Source: Terrimesophilobacter sp038243605 (GTDB lineage Bacteria > Actinomycetota > Actinomycetes > Actinomycetales > Microbacteriaceae). From it: DNA of 64,000 nucleotides. Numbering within the stretch: position 1 is the first letter of the stretch; each line of letters opens with the position of its first letter. The stretch covers positions 186,001 through 250,000 of the forward strand of contig JBBSQX010000002.1 in assembly GCA_038243605.1 (NCBI GenBank), written 5' to 3'. This document shows positions 6,437-17,378 of this stretch, piece by piece. The notes under the pieces are model-generated. The model was given only the letters and a program-made list of their open reading frames with translations, had not been told where the DNA came from and ran no database searches. A program made the position numbers and the translations under genes.

Positions 6437-8533
6437 ATGACAAATCTTGAGTGGGAGCCCATCGACGATCGCGCGGTCGACACCGCGCGGATACTTGCAG
6501 CGGATGCTGTCGAAAAGGTGGGTAACGGTCACCCAGGGACCGCGATGAGTCTTGCCCCCGCGGCCTACCTCCTGTTCCAGAAAGTAATGCGGCGTGACCC
6601 ACACGACAGCGCGTGGCTCGGCCGAGACAGATTCATCCTGTCGTGTGGACACTCATCGCTTACCCAATACGTTCAGCTTTACCTTGGTGGTTACGGTCTC
6701 GAACTCGATGATCTGAAGGCGTTGCGCACCTGGGGTTCGAAGACACCAGGGCATCCAGAGTTCGGCCACACCGACGGCGTTGAGATGACGACAGGCCCGC
6801 TCGGGCAAGGCATCTCGTCTGCTGTGGGGTTCGCGTACGCATCGCGTTATGAGCGTGGGCTTTTTGACCCGGAGGCCGCGGCAGGTACGAGCCCGTTTGA
6901 TCACTTTGTGTATGTGATCGCCAGTGACGGGGATCTAGAAGAGGGCATTTCGAGCGAAGCCTCGTCTCTCGCTGGTCACCAGAAGCTTGGAAACCTTGTC
7001 GTCATTTATGACGACAATCAGATTTCGATCGAAGACGACACCGCGATCGCTTTTACTGAAGACGTCGCCAAGCGCTACGAGGCATACCACTGGCACGTGC
7101 AGGTCGTTGATTGGAAGAAGACTGGTGTCTATGTTGAAGACGTCAAGGCGCTCTCCGATGCCATCGATGCAGCAAAGGGTGAAACCGATAAGCCATCCCT
7201 GATCGTGTTGAAGACGATCATCGGATGGCCATCCCCCACGAAGCAGAACAGTGGCAAGATTCATGGCTCTGCTCTCGGAGCTGAGGAACTGGCCGCGGTA
7301 AAGAAGGTGCTGAACTTCGACCCCGATGAGCACTTTGCCGTTGAGCCGGCTGTGATCGAGCACACGCGTAGGGCGCTTGATCGTGGCGCAGTAGCGCGGG
7401 CTGAATGGCAAAAGGGTTTTGACTCATGGGCGTCGGCTAACCCCGACCGCAAGAAGCTCTTGGATCGTCTGGAGTCAGGCACGCTCCCCGATGGTCTGGC
7501 GAACGCCGTGCCGTCGTTCGAGGCGGGTAAGGATGTTTCGACCCGTGCTGCGTCTGGAAAGGTCATCAACGCTTTGGCAAAGGTCATGCCAGAACTGTGG
7601 GGTGGCTCCGCAGATCTCGCTGAGTCGAACAACACCACCATCGAGACGGCCGAGTCATTCGTGCCATCTGTGCACTCCACGCACGAGTGGACCGGTGATC
7701 GTTACGGCCGCGTACTGCATTTCGGTATCCGTGAACACGCGATGGCAGCGATCATCAACGGAATTGTTCTTCACGGCCCTACCCGGGCCTTCGGCGGGAC
7801 ATTCCTGATCTTCAGCGATTACATGCGACCGGCAGTGAGACTTGCCGCTCTCATGCAGGTTCCGTCGATCTATGTGTGGACGCATGATTCGGTGGCACTC
7901 GGTGCCGACGGTCCAACGCATCAACCAATTGAACAGCTCACAGCGCTTCGAGCGATTCCTGGTCTGGATGTTGTGCGGCCAGCTGACGCGAACGAAACCG
8001 CCTACGCGTGGCTAACGATTCTTGAGCGTCGCAATGGGCCCGCCGGCATCGCGCTCAGCCGCCAGAATCTACCGGTGTTTGAGCGCGGCTCTGGTGCGGC
8101 CACAGGAGATACCTTGGCCTCAGCGTCGAACACGTCCAAGGGAGCGTATGTGCTCGCTGAAGCGCCAGGAGGTACCCCTGATGTGATCCTCATCGCCACC
8201 GGCTCAGAAGTGCAGTTTGCGATCGAAGCACGCGAGAGCCTTAGATCAGATGGCATCAACGCGCGGGTCGTCTCCGTGCCGTGTCTTGAATGGTTCCACG
8301 AGCAAGATGCCGCCTACCAAGAGTCGGTGTTGCCCTCTACTGTCACCGCTCGGGTATCAATGGAAGCCGGCATCGCGCTCGGATGGCGCGGAGTCGTTGG
8401 CGACCGCGGCCGAAGTGTCTCTATTGAGCATTACGGCGCGTCCGCCGACTACGAAACCCTTTACCGAGAGTTTGGGCTCACTACCGAACATCTCGTTGCT
8501 GCAGCAAAGGAATCATTGGCCGCCCAGGCCTAG
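6437..8533 (+). CDS. tkt: transketolase
   Basis: Transketolase moves two-carbon units between sugar phosphates in the non-oxidative pentose phosphate pathway, using thiamine diphosphate and Mg2+. The 698-residue protein is full length. It shows the N-terminal NGHPGTAMSLAP segment with the catalytic His near residue 31, and the ThDP-binding core SDGDLEEG at about residues 163-170. Later come the pyrimidine-domain segments GIREHAMAAI and LGADGPTHQP. It leads an operon with tal, pgi, zwf, opcA and pgl. Confidence 0.98.
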   Translation: MTNLEWEPIDDRAVDTARILAADAVEKVGNGHPGTAMSLAPAAYLLFQKVMRRDPHDSAWLGRDRFILSCGHSSLTQYVQLYLGGYGLELDDLKALRTWGSKTPGHPEFGHTDGVEMTTGPLGQGISSAVGFAYASRYERGLFDPEAAAGTSPFDHFVYVIASDGDLEEGISSEASSLAGHQKLGNLVVIYDDNQISIEDDTAIAFTEDVAKRYEAYHWHVQVVDWKKTGVYVEDVKALSDAIDAAKGETDKPSLIVLKTIIGWPSPTKQNSGKIHGSALGAEELAAVKKVLNFDPDEHFAVEPAVIEHTRRALDRGAVARAEWQKGFDSWASANPDRKKLLDRLESGTLPDGLANAVPSFEAGKDVSTRAASGKVINALAKVMPELWGGSADLAESNNTTIETAESFVPSVHSTHEWTGDRYGRVLHFGIREHAMAAIINGIVLHGPTRAFGGTFLIFSDYMRPAVRLAALMQVPSIYVWTHDSVALGADGPTHQPIEQLTALRAIPGLDVVRPADANETAYAWLTILERRNGPAGIALSRQNLPVFERGSGAATGDTLASASNTSKGAYVLAEAPGGTPDVILIATGSEVQFAIEARESLRSDGINARVVSVPCLEWFHEQDAAYQESVLPSTVTARVSMEAGIALGWRGVVGDRGRSVSIEHYGASADYETLYREFGLTTEHLVAAAKESLAAQA

Positions 8534-8553
8534 GTTTCGGAAAGAAGAAGATC

Positions 8554-9684
8554 ATGACAGACAACAACAGCCCACTCGCCACACTCTCGTCCGAAGGGGT
8601 GAGCATCTGGCTCGATGACCTCTCACGCGAACGCATCGTTTCTGGAGGGCTCCAGCAGCTCATCGATGATCGCCACGTCGTTGGCGTCACCACCAACCCA
8701 ACAATCTTCGCGAACGCGTTGGCCAAGGGAGACGCCTACGACGCTCAGGTAGCCGAGCTCTCCGCACAAGGCACGAGCGTGAGCGATGCTGTCGTCGACA
8801 TTACGACACACGATGTTGCGCGCGGCTGCGACCTCTTCCGCCCGCTCTTTGAGGCCACACACGGCCAAGACGGTCGAGTTTCCATCGAGGTGGAACCGTC
8901 ACTCGCACACGACACTGCTGGCACTATCGTTCAGGGTCGCATGCTGTGGGACACCGTCGACCGCCCCAACGTCATGATCAAGGTTCCCGCAACTGTCGAC
9001 GGACTGGAGGCAATCACCGAACTAACCTCGCTGGGGATTAGCGTGAACGTGACGCTCATTTTCAGCCTTGAACGGCACCGTGAAGTGGTCAACGCGTACC
9101 TCTCTGGTCTCGAACGCGCCAAAGCGGCCGGTATCGATCTTTCGAGCATCCGCTCAGTGGCATCGTTCTTTGTTTCCCGCGTGGACACCGAGGTGGACCC
9201 CAGATTGGAAGCAATCGGAACCCCGGAGGCGCTTGCACTCAAAGGCAAAGCAGGAATTGCGAATGCTCGTCTCGCGTATCAAGTGTTTGAACAAGCCTTC
9301 TCTTCCGAGCGTGCCAAGAACCTCATTGCGGAAGGTGCGAACGTGCAGCGCCCATTGTGGGCATCCACTGGGGTGAAAGATCCAGCGTTCAAAGACACTC
9401 TTTATGTCGAAGAGCTTGTTGCGCCAGATACCGTCAATACGATGCCGGAGAAGACCATGGAGGCCACGTTCACTCACGGTGACATTCGCGGCAACACCAT
9501 TACCGGTAACTATGATGACGCCAACGCGGTTCTTGACGCTCTTGGCGAGCTCGGCATCTCGTACGACGAAGTGACGGCTCTTCTCGAAAAGGAGGGCGTT
9601 GAGAAGTTCACCGTTTCGTGGAATGAGTTGCTCGACACAGTTTCTGCGGCGCTTGATGCTGCACGAGGAAAGGCAAACTCGTGA
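8554..9684 (+). CDS. tal: transaldolase
   Basis: Transaldolase transfers a dihydroxyacetone unit from sedoheptulose 7-phosphate through a Schiff base on lysine. The 376-residue protein fits the longer actinobacterial class. TTNPTIFA is at about residues 46-53, and the catalytic lysine is Lys143 in VMIKVPATVDG. The gene starts 20 bp after tkt with a purine-rich site (GGAAAGAAGAAG), and its TGA overlaps the GTG start of pgi by 4 bases. Confidence 0.97.
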   Translation: MTDNNSPLATLSSEGVSIWLDDLSRERIVSGGLQQLIDDRHVVGVTTNPTIFANALAKGDAYDAQVAELSAQGTSVSDAVVDITTHDVARGCDLFRPLFEATHGQDGRVSIEVEPSLAHDTAGTIVQGRMLWDTVDRPNVMIKVPATVDGLEAITELTSLGISVNVTLIFSLERHREVVNAYLSGLERAKAAGIDLSSIRSVASFFVSRVDTEVDPRLEAIGTPEALALKGKAGIANARLAYQVFEQAFSSERAKNLIAEGANVQRPLWASTGVKDPAFKDTLYVEELVAPDTVNTMPEKTMEATFTHGDIRGNTITGNYDDANAVLDALGELGISYDEVTALLEKEGVEKFTVSWNELLDTVSAALDAARGKANS

Positions 9685-11279
9685 GCTTCGACATTACGGT
9701 CAGCGGTCCAGCACGTGTCGCCGTCGAACGCATCGTGCCACAACTTGTCAGTGATCTTGTCGCCTCGAGGATTGCGGGTCAGGATGCATCCCTGTGGGGA
9801 CCCGACGCAGAGAAAGAAGCAGGACAGCGACTTGGTTGGACCGAGGCCGTTGTGGTCTCAGAACCTCTCGTGCCCGACATCTTGGCGTTGCGCGACAAGC
9901 TGCGCGCGGCGGGAGTGAATCACTTTGTACTCGGAGGAATGGGAGGCTCATCCCTTGCCCCTGAAGTGATTACCCGCACAGCCGGTGTAGACCTCACAAT
10001 TCTTGATACGACGTCACCAGGGCAGATTCTTTCTGCGCTCAACGATCGCCTTACGACAACAGCTGTCATTATTTCGTCGAAGTCTGGATCCACGGTAGAA
10101 ACCGACAGCCACAAGCGCGTGTATGAGAAGGCGTTCCGTGACGCCGGGATCGACCCGATTGACCGAATTGTGGTGGTCACTGATCCAGGTTCGCCGCTTG
10201 ATGTTTCCGCACGCGCAGACGGCTACCGTGTTTTTAATGCTGATCCGAACGTCGGCGGTCGCTACTCAGCGCTCACTGCGTTCGGGATTGTGCCGGCAGG
10301 TTTGGCAGGAGTAGATATTGCAGCATTTTTGGATGAGGCATCCTCTGTTGCCGGCCGAGTCGCGGTTGACAGGCCAGACAACCCGGCGCTCATCCTGGGG
10401 GCCGCCATCGCTGGCACTCGTCCATTGCGCGACAAGCTGGCGATCATCGCCGATGGAACATACATCGTTGGATTTGCCGACTGGGCTGAACAGTTAATCG
10501 CCGAATCAACTGGGAAGAACGGCACAGGACTTTTACCCGTCGTGCTCGGCGCCGACGCTCCCGAGCTTTCCGAGAACATGGCTGACCTTCAGATTGTGCG
10601 ACTCGTGGAGAGCGCGAGAGCCACAGAAGAGGTCAACGAAGGCGACATCGAGATCAGTGGCACCCTGGGCGCTCAAGTGCTTGTGTGGGAGACCGCTATT
10701 GCCGTCGCGGGACGAATACTGGGTATTGATCCCTTCAACCAGCCGGATGTCGAGTCCGCGAAAGAGGCAACGAGGGGTCTTCTTGACGACCGCCCGAAGC
10801 CAACGCAACCCGCATTCGTCGATGCGGGCATCGAAGTGCGCTCCCCCGTTGAGGCGCTTGCGCACAGTGAAACGGTTGTCGAGTCGATTGACGCACTTCT
10901 CGCTTTGGTGCCAGAAAATGGATACCTCAGTGTTCAGGCGTATGTGGATCGCCATCACCTAGATCAGGCGTCACAACTCCGTGATCTGCTATCTGCGCGC
11001 GTCGATCGACCCGTGACATTTGGGTGGGGACCACGGTTCTTGCACTCCACCGGGCAGTTCCACAAGGGTGGGCCGGCAGTGGGAGTGTTCCTACAGATCA
11101 CCTCTGACGAACCAACGGATCTGGAGATTCCCGACCGCCCGTTTACGTTTGGTCAGCTCATCCGCGCTCAGGCCCAGGGTGATGCCGCGGTCCTTGCCGA
11201 GCATGGACGACCCGTTTTGACGCTCAATTTGACGGACCCGGAGAAGAACCTAAACACCCTTCTCTCTTCTCTCGGCTGA
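9681..11279 (+). CDS. pgi: glucose-6-phosphate isomerase
   Basis: Pgi interconverts glucose 6-phosphate and fructose 6-phosphate and so links the pentose phosphate genes around it to glycolysis. The 532-residue product has SIS-type sugar-phosphate segments such as GGMGGSSLAPEV and SSKSGSTVET, and a C-terminal HSTGQFHKGGP block. It is the short, divergent form usually found next to tal and zwf in actinobacteria. The GTG start overlaps the tal stop by 4 bases (GTGA). Only one base separates its stop from the first possible zwf start codon. Confidence 0.95.
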   Translation: MSFDITVSGPARVAVERIVPQLVSDLVASRIAGQDASLWGPDAEKEAGQRLGWTEAVVVSEPLVPDILALRDKLRAAGVNHFVLGGMGGSSLAPEVITRTAGVDLTILDTTSPGQILSALNDRLTTTAVIISSKSGSTVETDSHKRVYEKAFRDAGIDPIDRIVVVTDPGSPLDVSARADGYRVFNADPNVGGRYSALTAFGIVPAGLAGVDIAAFLDEASSVAGRVAVDRPDNPALILGAAIAGTRPLRDKLAIIADGTYIVGFADWAEQLIAESTGKNGTGLLPVVLGADAPELSENMADLQIVRLVESARATEEVNEGDIEISGTLGAQVLVWETAIAVAGRILGIDPFNQPDVESAKEATRGLLDDRPKPTQPAFVDAGIEVRSPVEALAHSETVVESIDALLALVPENGYLSVQAYVDRHHLDQASQLRDLLSARVDRPVTFGWGPRFLHSTGQFHKGGPAVGVFLQITSDEPTDLEIPDRPFTFGQLIRAQAQGDAAVLAEHGRPVLTLNLTDPEKNLNTLLSSLG

Positions 11280-11283
11280 ATTG

Positions 11284-12825
11284 ATGTCGCCCGTTCAGAT
11301 TACGAGGGACAACAACCCCCTTCGAGTTCCGTCAGATCGACGTCTCAATCGCATCGCAGGCCCCAGCGCGCTCGTGATATTTGGAGTTACCGGCGATCTG
11401 GCGCGCAAAAAGCTCCTACCAGCGGTCTATGATCTCGCCAATCGCGGGCTTCTTCCGCCCGGTTTTGCCTTGGTCGGATTCGCGCGGCGTGACTGGCAAA
11501 CGCAAGATTTCGCGAAAGAGGTCCATGACGCCGTGAAGGCGAACGCGCGTACTCCGTTCGATGAAGATGTGTGGGCCCAACTCTGCCAAGGTATTCGATT
11601 TGTGCAGGGCGAGTTCGATGATGCCAGGGCGTTTGATCGACTGAAAGAGACTCTGAAGGAGCTCGATGAACGTCGTGGCACGATGGGCAATCACGCGTTT
11701 TACCTGTCAATTCCCCCGAAATCGTTCCCCGAAGTCACCGAGCAACTTCGCCGCTCAGGCTTAGCGGAGCAGCACAGCGGTACCTGGCGTCGGGTCGTCA
11801 TCGAAAAACCTTTCGGCAGCGATTTAACCACAGCGAGGGCACTTAACGATGTTGTGCTGTCGGTCTTTCCCGGCGACTCGGTGTTTCGTATTGATCACTA
11901 TCTGGGCAAAGAAACAGTGCAGAATATTCTCGCGCTCCGCTTTGCCAACCAACTGTGGGAACCAATCTGGAATGCGCGCAACGTGGATCACGTGCAGATC
12001 ACGATGGCAGAAGATATTGGGGTTGGTGGTCGTGCCGGGTACTACGACGGAATAGGTGCGGCGAGGGACGTCATCCAGAACCACTTGCTTCAGTTGCTCG
12101 CTCTGACGGCGATGGAGGAACCGGTGTCCTTCGATGCACGAGACCTTCGAGCGGAGAAAGAGAAGATTCTTTCGGCAGTGCGTATTGGAAGCGACTTGTC
12201 ACGAACCACCGCGCGGGGTCAGTACTCGAGTGGATGGCAGGGTGGTGAACGCGTCATTGGGTTTCTTGAAGAAGATGGGATGGATCCAAACTCTCACACG
12301 GAGACCTTTGCCGCGATACGTCTGGACATCAACACTCGGCGCTGGTCTGGTGTTCCGTTCTACCTTCGTGCTGGCAAGCGGCTTGGGCGCCGAGTCACCG
12401 AAATCGCTGTCGTGTTTGCGCGCGCGCCACAGTACCTCTTCGCAGAAAGCCAAACCAGCGCTCTCGGCCAGAACGCGCTAGTCATTCGGGTTCAGCCCGA
12501 CGAGGGCGTAACGATCCGATTCGGTTCCAAAGTGCCCGGCGCCGGAATGCAAGTGCGTGATGTCACAATGGATTTCGGTTACGGGCACGCGTTCACCGAA
12601 GCAAGCCCAGAGGCGTACGAGAGGCTCATTCTCGACGTGCTGCTGGGAGACCCACCCCTGTTTCCGCGGCACGAAGAGGTTGAACTGAGCTGGAAGATTC
12701 TTGATCCGATAGAAGAATTTTGGGCTACACAGGGGCAACCTGAACAGTATGCGCCAGGTACATGGGGGCCCAGCTCTGCGGATGCGCTTCTCGCTCGCGA
12801 CGGACGAGTATGGAGGCGACCATGA
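11284..12825 (+). CDS. zwf: glucose-6-phosphate 1-dehydrogenase
   Basis: Zwf oxidises glucose 6-phosphate to 6-phosphogluconolactone with NADP+, the entry step of the oxidative pentose phosphate pathway. In the 513-residue protein the nucleotide loop GVTGDLA is at residues 34-40, EKPFG at 174-178, and the active-site motif RIDHYLGKE at 202-210. ATG 11284 was preferred over TTG 11281. The stop overlaps the opcA ATG by 4 bases (ATGA), which suggests that enzyme and assembly factor are made together. Confidence 0.97.
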   Translation: MSPVQITRDNNPLRVPSDRRLNRIAGPSALVIFGVTGDLARKKLLPAVYDLANRGLLPPGFALVGFARRDWQTQDFAKEVHDAVKANARTPFDEDVWAQLCQGIRFVQGEFDDARAFDRLKETLKELDERRGTMGNHAFYLSIPPKSFPEVTEQLRRSGLAEQHSGTWRRVVIEKPFGSDLTTARALNDVVLSVFPGDSVFRIDHYLGKETVQNILALRFANQLWEPIWNARNVDHVQITMAEDIGVGGRAGYYDGIGAARDVIQNHLLQLLALTAMEEPVSFDARDLRAEKEKILSAVRIGSDLSRTTARGQYSSGWQGGERVIGFLEEDGMDPNSHTETFAAIRLDINTRRWSGVPFYLRAGKRLGRRVTEIAVVFARAPQYLFAESQTSALGQNALVIRVQPDEGVTIRFGSKVPGAGMQVRDVTMDFGYGHAFTEASPEAYERLILDVLLGDPPLFPRHEEVELSWKILDPIEEFWATQGQPEQYAPGTWGPSSADALLARDGRVWRRP

Positions 12826-13799
12826 TCGTTGAACTGCCAGCAACCACGACCAGTGAGATCTCCCGCGCTCTTGTGAAGATGCGCGAAGAGGGTGGTGCTG
12901 TGGCCTTGGGCCGTGTACTTACCCTTGTGATCGTCACTCAACACGGTGCGGAAGAAGATGCGATCGCCGCAGCCAATGCGGCTTCGCGCGAACACCCCAT
13001 GAGGGTGATCGTTCTCTCCACAGCGGAGTCGACGAAAGCCACGGGAGATTCCCGCCTTGATGGGCAGATTCGAGTGGGTGGAGACGCCGGCGCCAGCGAG
13101 GTTATCGTGCTTCGTGCTTACGGCGACACTGCAAAGAACGAAGAAGGGCTCGTTACGGGCCTCCTGCTGGCAGACGCGCCGGTGGTTGCCTGGTGGCCTG
13201 CACATACTCCACCTACTGTTTCTGACTCCCCCGTTGGACGACTAGCGCAGTGCCGCATCACGGATGCGGCTGCCCAACCCGACCCGCGCAGGTTTCTCTC
13301 GCACCTCGCCGAGACCTACAACCCAGGCGACACAGACTTTGCGTGGACGCGCCTCACACTGTGGCGGGCCCAGCTTGCTGCCGTCTTGGACCAACCACCC
13401 TATGAATCAATTACCGGCATAGAGGTACACGGTTCATCAGACTCTCCATCAACCGCGCTACTGGCCGCATGGCTGCAGACCCAACTTGGAGTACCAGCAC
13501 AGCAGTTTCTTTACGATCCCACTGGTTCCCATGCTGGTGTGCACGAAGTGCGTTTAGAACGGGCATCCGGCGTGGTCACATTGGTCAGAACCCAGCCGAG
13601 TATTGTCACGCTCACCCAACCGGGGCAGCCTGTTCACGACATCTCGCTTCCTCGACGAAACCTGCGCGACTGCCTGTCAGAAGAACTGCGTCGTCTTGAT
13701 CCCGATGACCTCTTCGGTAAGGTTTTGCAGACTGGACTCAGTGAGCTTGGCGAACCAAGTACGTCACCTGGACACTTCGTAGAGACAAGGACGGACTGA
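12822..13799 (+). CDS. opcA: glucose-6-phosphate dehydrogenase assembly protein OpcA
   Basis: OpcA proteins are needed for assembly or activation of glucose-6-phosphate dehydrogenase in cyanobacteria and actinobacteria. The 325-residue protein begins MIVELPATTTSEISRALVK and continues with the GRVLTLVI segment, both typical of the family. The frame stays open 60 bp further upstream inside zwf; the ATG at 12822, overlapping the zwf TGA, gives the normal N-terminus. pgl follows one base after the stop. The order zwf-opcA-pgl supports the call. Confidence 0.95.
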   Translation: MIVELPATTTSEISRALVKMREEGGAVALGRVLTLVIVTQHGAEEDAIAAANAASREHPMRVIVLSTAESTKATGDSRLDGQIRVGGDAGASEVIVLRAYGDTAKNEEGLVTGLLLADAPVVAWWPAHTPPTVSDSPVGRLAQCRITDAAAQPDPRRFLSHLAETYNPGDTDFAWTRLTLWRAQLAAVLDQPPYESITGIEVHGSSDSPSTALLAAWLQTQLGVPAQQFLYDPTGSHAGVHEVRLERASGVVTLVRTQPSIVTLTQPGQPVHDISLPRRNLRDCLSEELRRLDPDDLFGKVLQTGLSELGEPSTSPGHFVETRTD

Positions 13800-13800
13800 C

Positions 13801-14577
13801 ATGACAGCAAGCACTCTCGTCACTGTTTTTGACGATCGAACCGCACTCATTGCCGGAATCGCAGAGAGGTTCGCGGCCGTGGTGACCGAACTACTGTCGA
13901 CACAAGACGTAGTGCACGTCGTTCTGACGGGTGGCACTGTGGGGATCGATTCGCTTGCGGCCATCAGCGAACCGGCGCACAGCAAAAACATCGACTGGAG
14001 TCGCGTGCACCTGTGGTGGGGAGACGAACGCTGGCGTGCCGCTGGCGATAGCGAGCGTAATGATGTTCAAGCAGACAAGGCTCTGTTGTCAAAAGTTGAC
14101 TGCCCGTCACAGAACATTCATCGTTTTCCCGCGGCGGATGACGGCATCAGTTTAGAGAAGGCCGCTCGCACCTACGCCGCGGAACTGGAAGCCAATGCAC
14201 CGGACGGCAGACGATACCCGCAATTTGATCTTGTCTTTCTCGGAGTTGGCCCTGACGGCCACATCGCGTCGCTGTTCCCTGGCCATGAGGGAATCAAGGA
14301 GCACGACCTGACAGTTATTCCCGTGCGGGATTCCCCCAAGCCACCGCCAGAACGTCTCAGTCTGACCCTGCCGGTCATCAACTCTGCGAGTCGTGTATGG
14401 CTTTGCCTTTCTGGTGCAGACAAGGCGTGGGCATTGGGTCTGGCGCTTGCCGGCGCCAACATCGCAGAAGTGCCGGCAGCGGGCGCTATTGGCAGGGACA
14501 AGACCGCGTTCTTGGTCGACCACGCCGCAGCCGCTGAAGTGCCAGACGACTTACTCCTCGAGGGCAACGCTATCTAA
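13801..14577 (+). CDS. pgl: 6-phosphogluconolactonase
   Basis: Pgl hydrolyses 6-phosphogluconolactone, the product of Zwf. The 258-residue protein belongs to the glucosamine-6-phosphate isomerase/6-phosphogluconolactonase (NagB-like) fold. VLTGGTVG lies near residues 41-48, WWGDERW near 75, and the conserved GVGPDGHIASLFPG about the middle. It is the last gene of the plus-strand operon. The next enzyme, 6-phosphogluconate dehydrogenase, is not in the window. Confidence 0.96.
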   Translation: MTASTLVTVFDDRTALIAGIAERFAAVVTELLSTQDVVHVVLTGGTVGIDSLAAISEPAHSKNIDWSRVHLWWGDERWRAAGDSERNDVQADKALLSKVDCPSQNIHRFPAADDGISLEKAARTYAAELEANAPDGRRYPQFDLVFLGVGPDGHIASLFPGHEGIKEHDLTVIPVRDSPKPPPERLSLTLPVINSASRVWLCLSGADKAWALGLALAGANIAEVPAAGAIGRDKTAFLVDHAAAAEVPDDLLLEGNAI

Positions 14578-14663
14578 GACATTGCTCACGCGGGCAGAAC
14601 TCAACCTCAAGCTGCTCACGTGGCGATCGAGCTACCCACGAAATGCTCGCGCGGCAGAGCTGC
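14578..14663. other. convergent gap between pgl and rbpA
   Basis: No gene or strong terminator is visible in these 86 bp. The octamer TGCTCACG occurs at 14583-14590 and 14613-14620, and a variant TGCTCGCG at 14644-14651, spaced 30 and 31 bases. A short CGTGG / CCACG dyad is present without a T run. Confidence 0.3.
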
Positions 14664-15026
14664 TTAAGCGTTCGCACGCCCACGACGGGCGCGCAACTGC
14701 TGCAGCGCCTCGTCAAGAAGAGACGCGGCTTCTGTCTCTGTGCGACGCTCCTTGACATAAGCCAAGTGAGTTTTGTATGGTTCCAGCTTTGAAACGGATG
14801 GAGGGTTCTCTTTGTCTTGCCCAGAAGGAAGCCCACAGTTTGGACAATCGAGCTGCTCCGGAATGTCTTCGGGCGCTATGGTTGCAAGAAAGTAGGGCGT
14901 GAGTGCGTGACCATTCACGCACCAGTACGAGACCTGAATTCGGTCAGCGTGAAATCCACGATCCTGCTCACCCATCGGGCCCGCTCCCACGCGTGATCCA
15001 CGAATTGCACTTCCACCAGATGCCAT
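14664..15026 (-). CDS. rbpA: RNA polymerase-binding protein RbpA
   Basis: RbpA is an actinobacterial transcription factor that binds the principal sigma factor and RNA polymerase and stabilises open complexes. The 120-residue protein has the basic N-terminal region, the CVNGHALTPYF and CPNCG segments of the core domain, and the C-terminal sigma-interaction helix ending in a basic tail. A ribosome site AAGGAT precedes the ATG. It follows secG by 10 bp and may share its promoter. Its presence is strong evidence that the host is an actinobacterium. Confidence 0.96.
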   Translation of the reverse strand: MASGGSAIRGSRVGAGPMGEQDRGFHADRIQVSYWCVNGHALTPYFLATIAPEDIPEQLDCPNCGLPSGQDKENPPSVSKLEPYKTHLAYVKERRTETEAASLLDEALQQLRARRGRANA

Positions 15027-15036
15027 GACTGATCCT

Positions 15037-15288
15037 TTATGCGCCGGTTTCGAACTTCATGAGAAGACCCAGAACGATGATGGCGGAAACCCACACCAGG
15101 CCGAGAATCACGGTGAAGCGGTTCAAGTTGCGCTCTGCGACACCGGATGAGCCGAGGTTTGACGTTGTACCACCGCCAAACATGTCAGAGAGTCCGCCTC
15201 CACGGCCCTTGTGTAGAAGGATAAGGAGAGTCAACAGGAGACTCGTGATTCCGAGTATGACCTGAAAGAAGACCTGAGCAATTTCCAC
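15037..15288 (-). CDS. secG: preprotein translocase subunit SecG
   Basis: SecG is a small membrane subunit that assists the SecYE channel. The 83-residue protein has two hydrophobic segments (about residues 5-24 and 57-76) separated by the glycine-rich HKGRGGGLSDMFGGG loop typical of the family. The start is GTG at 15288. A 74-bp gap separates it from tpiA and holds a minus-strand TATACT (15326-15331), so it may have its own promoter as well as readthrough from the glycolytic genes. Confidence 0.96.
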   Translation of the reverse strand: MEIAQVFFQVILGITSLLLTLLILLHKGRGGGLSDMFGGGTTSNLGSSGVAERNLNRFTVILGLVWVSAIIVLGLLMKFETGA

Positions 15289-15325
15289 GGGATAAATGCC
15301 TTTCTGAGGGCGCTAGCCGTTGACC

Positions 15326-15331
15326 AGTATA
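15326..15331 (-). promoter_or_regulatory. candidate -10 box for secG-rbpA
   Basis: The minus strand reads TATACT, five of six bases of the sigma-70 -10 consensus, 38 bases before the secG GTG. The position expected for a -35 box reads TCTTCG, which is poor, so this is a weak promoter candidate only. Confidence 0.3.
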
Positions 15332-15362
15332 ACTTGTGACGGCGTAAGCGAAGATTTCTACG

Positions 15363-16153
15363 TCAGACTCCGACGTGGCTTTGAAAACGGGCGATCTTTG
15401 CAAACTCTTCCACAACGAGGCTCGCGCCACCAACTAGGGCGCCATCCAGGTTAGGTTCGCGCATATAGCTGGCGATGTTTCCGGACTTCACGGACCCGCC
15501 GTAAAGAATCCTTGTACGGTCTGCGGCCTCCGCACCCCACGCGCTGCCCATGACTGCCCTGAGCTGCGATGCAACGCTTTCTGCCTGTTCTGGCGTGGCA
15601 GCTTGGCCAGAGCCGATGGCCCATACGGGTTCATAAGCGACCACGATGTCGGCACCCTTCGGCAGACTCTTCAGCGCTGCCTCTAACTGCTCCACCGGAA
15701 CGGCACTGGCTCCCCGGGATTCAAGATCTTGCGCGGTTTCGCCCACGCAAACTATGGGAACAACACCGTGGCGAACGGCGGCCGCGGCTTTCTCACCCAC
15801 GAGTTCGTTTGATTCGTGGTGATATGCGCGCCGCTCCGAGTGCCCGACGATGGTGTAGCGGCAGTCAAGCGCTTTGAGGAAAGCGGCAGAAATCTCACCG
15901 GTGTAGGCGCCAGAATCATGCTCGGAAACATCTTGAGACCCGTACGTGAGGGGAAAGTTGTCTGCCGCGATGAGCGACTGCACAGACCGGAGATCGGTAA
16001 AAGGTGGGAACACGGCAACTTCTACCTTGCGAAAGTCCAACCGTGCGTCTTTCAGTACCCAAGCCAACTTTTGCACAAACGCGATCGACTGCAAATGATC
16101 GAGGTTCAGCTTCCAGTTGCCCGCAATCAGCGGAATCCGCTCAGATATTTTTG

Positions 16154-16163
<10 letters not shown>
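15363..16163 (-). CDS. tpiA: triosephosphate isomerase
   Basis: TpiA interconverts dihydroxyacetone phosphate and glyceraldehyde 3-phosphate. The 266-residue protein has all catalytic residues: Lys18 in GNWKLN, His108 in IVGHSERR and Glu178 in YEPVWAIGSG. The start is a TTG that overlaps the end of pgk by 10 bases. GGAGG at 16171-16175 lies 7 bases before the TTG, and no ATG or GTG in frame would keep the catalytic GNWK segment at its usual distance, so the TTG start is well supported. Confidence 0.97.
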
Positions 16164-17365
<1,202 letters not shown>

Positions 17366-17378
17366 GATGGTTCCCCGG

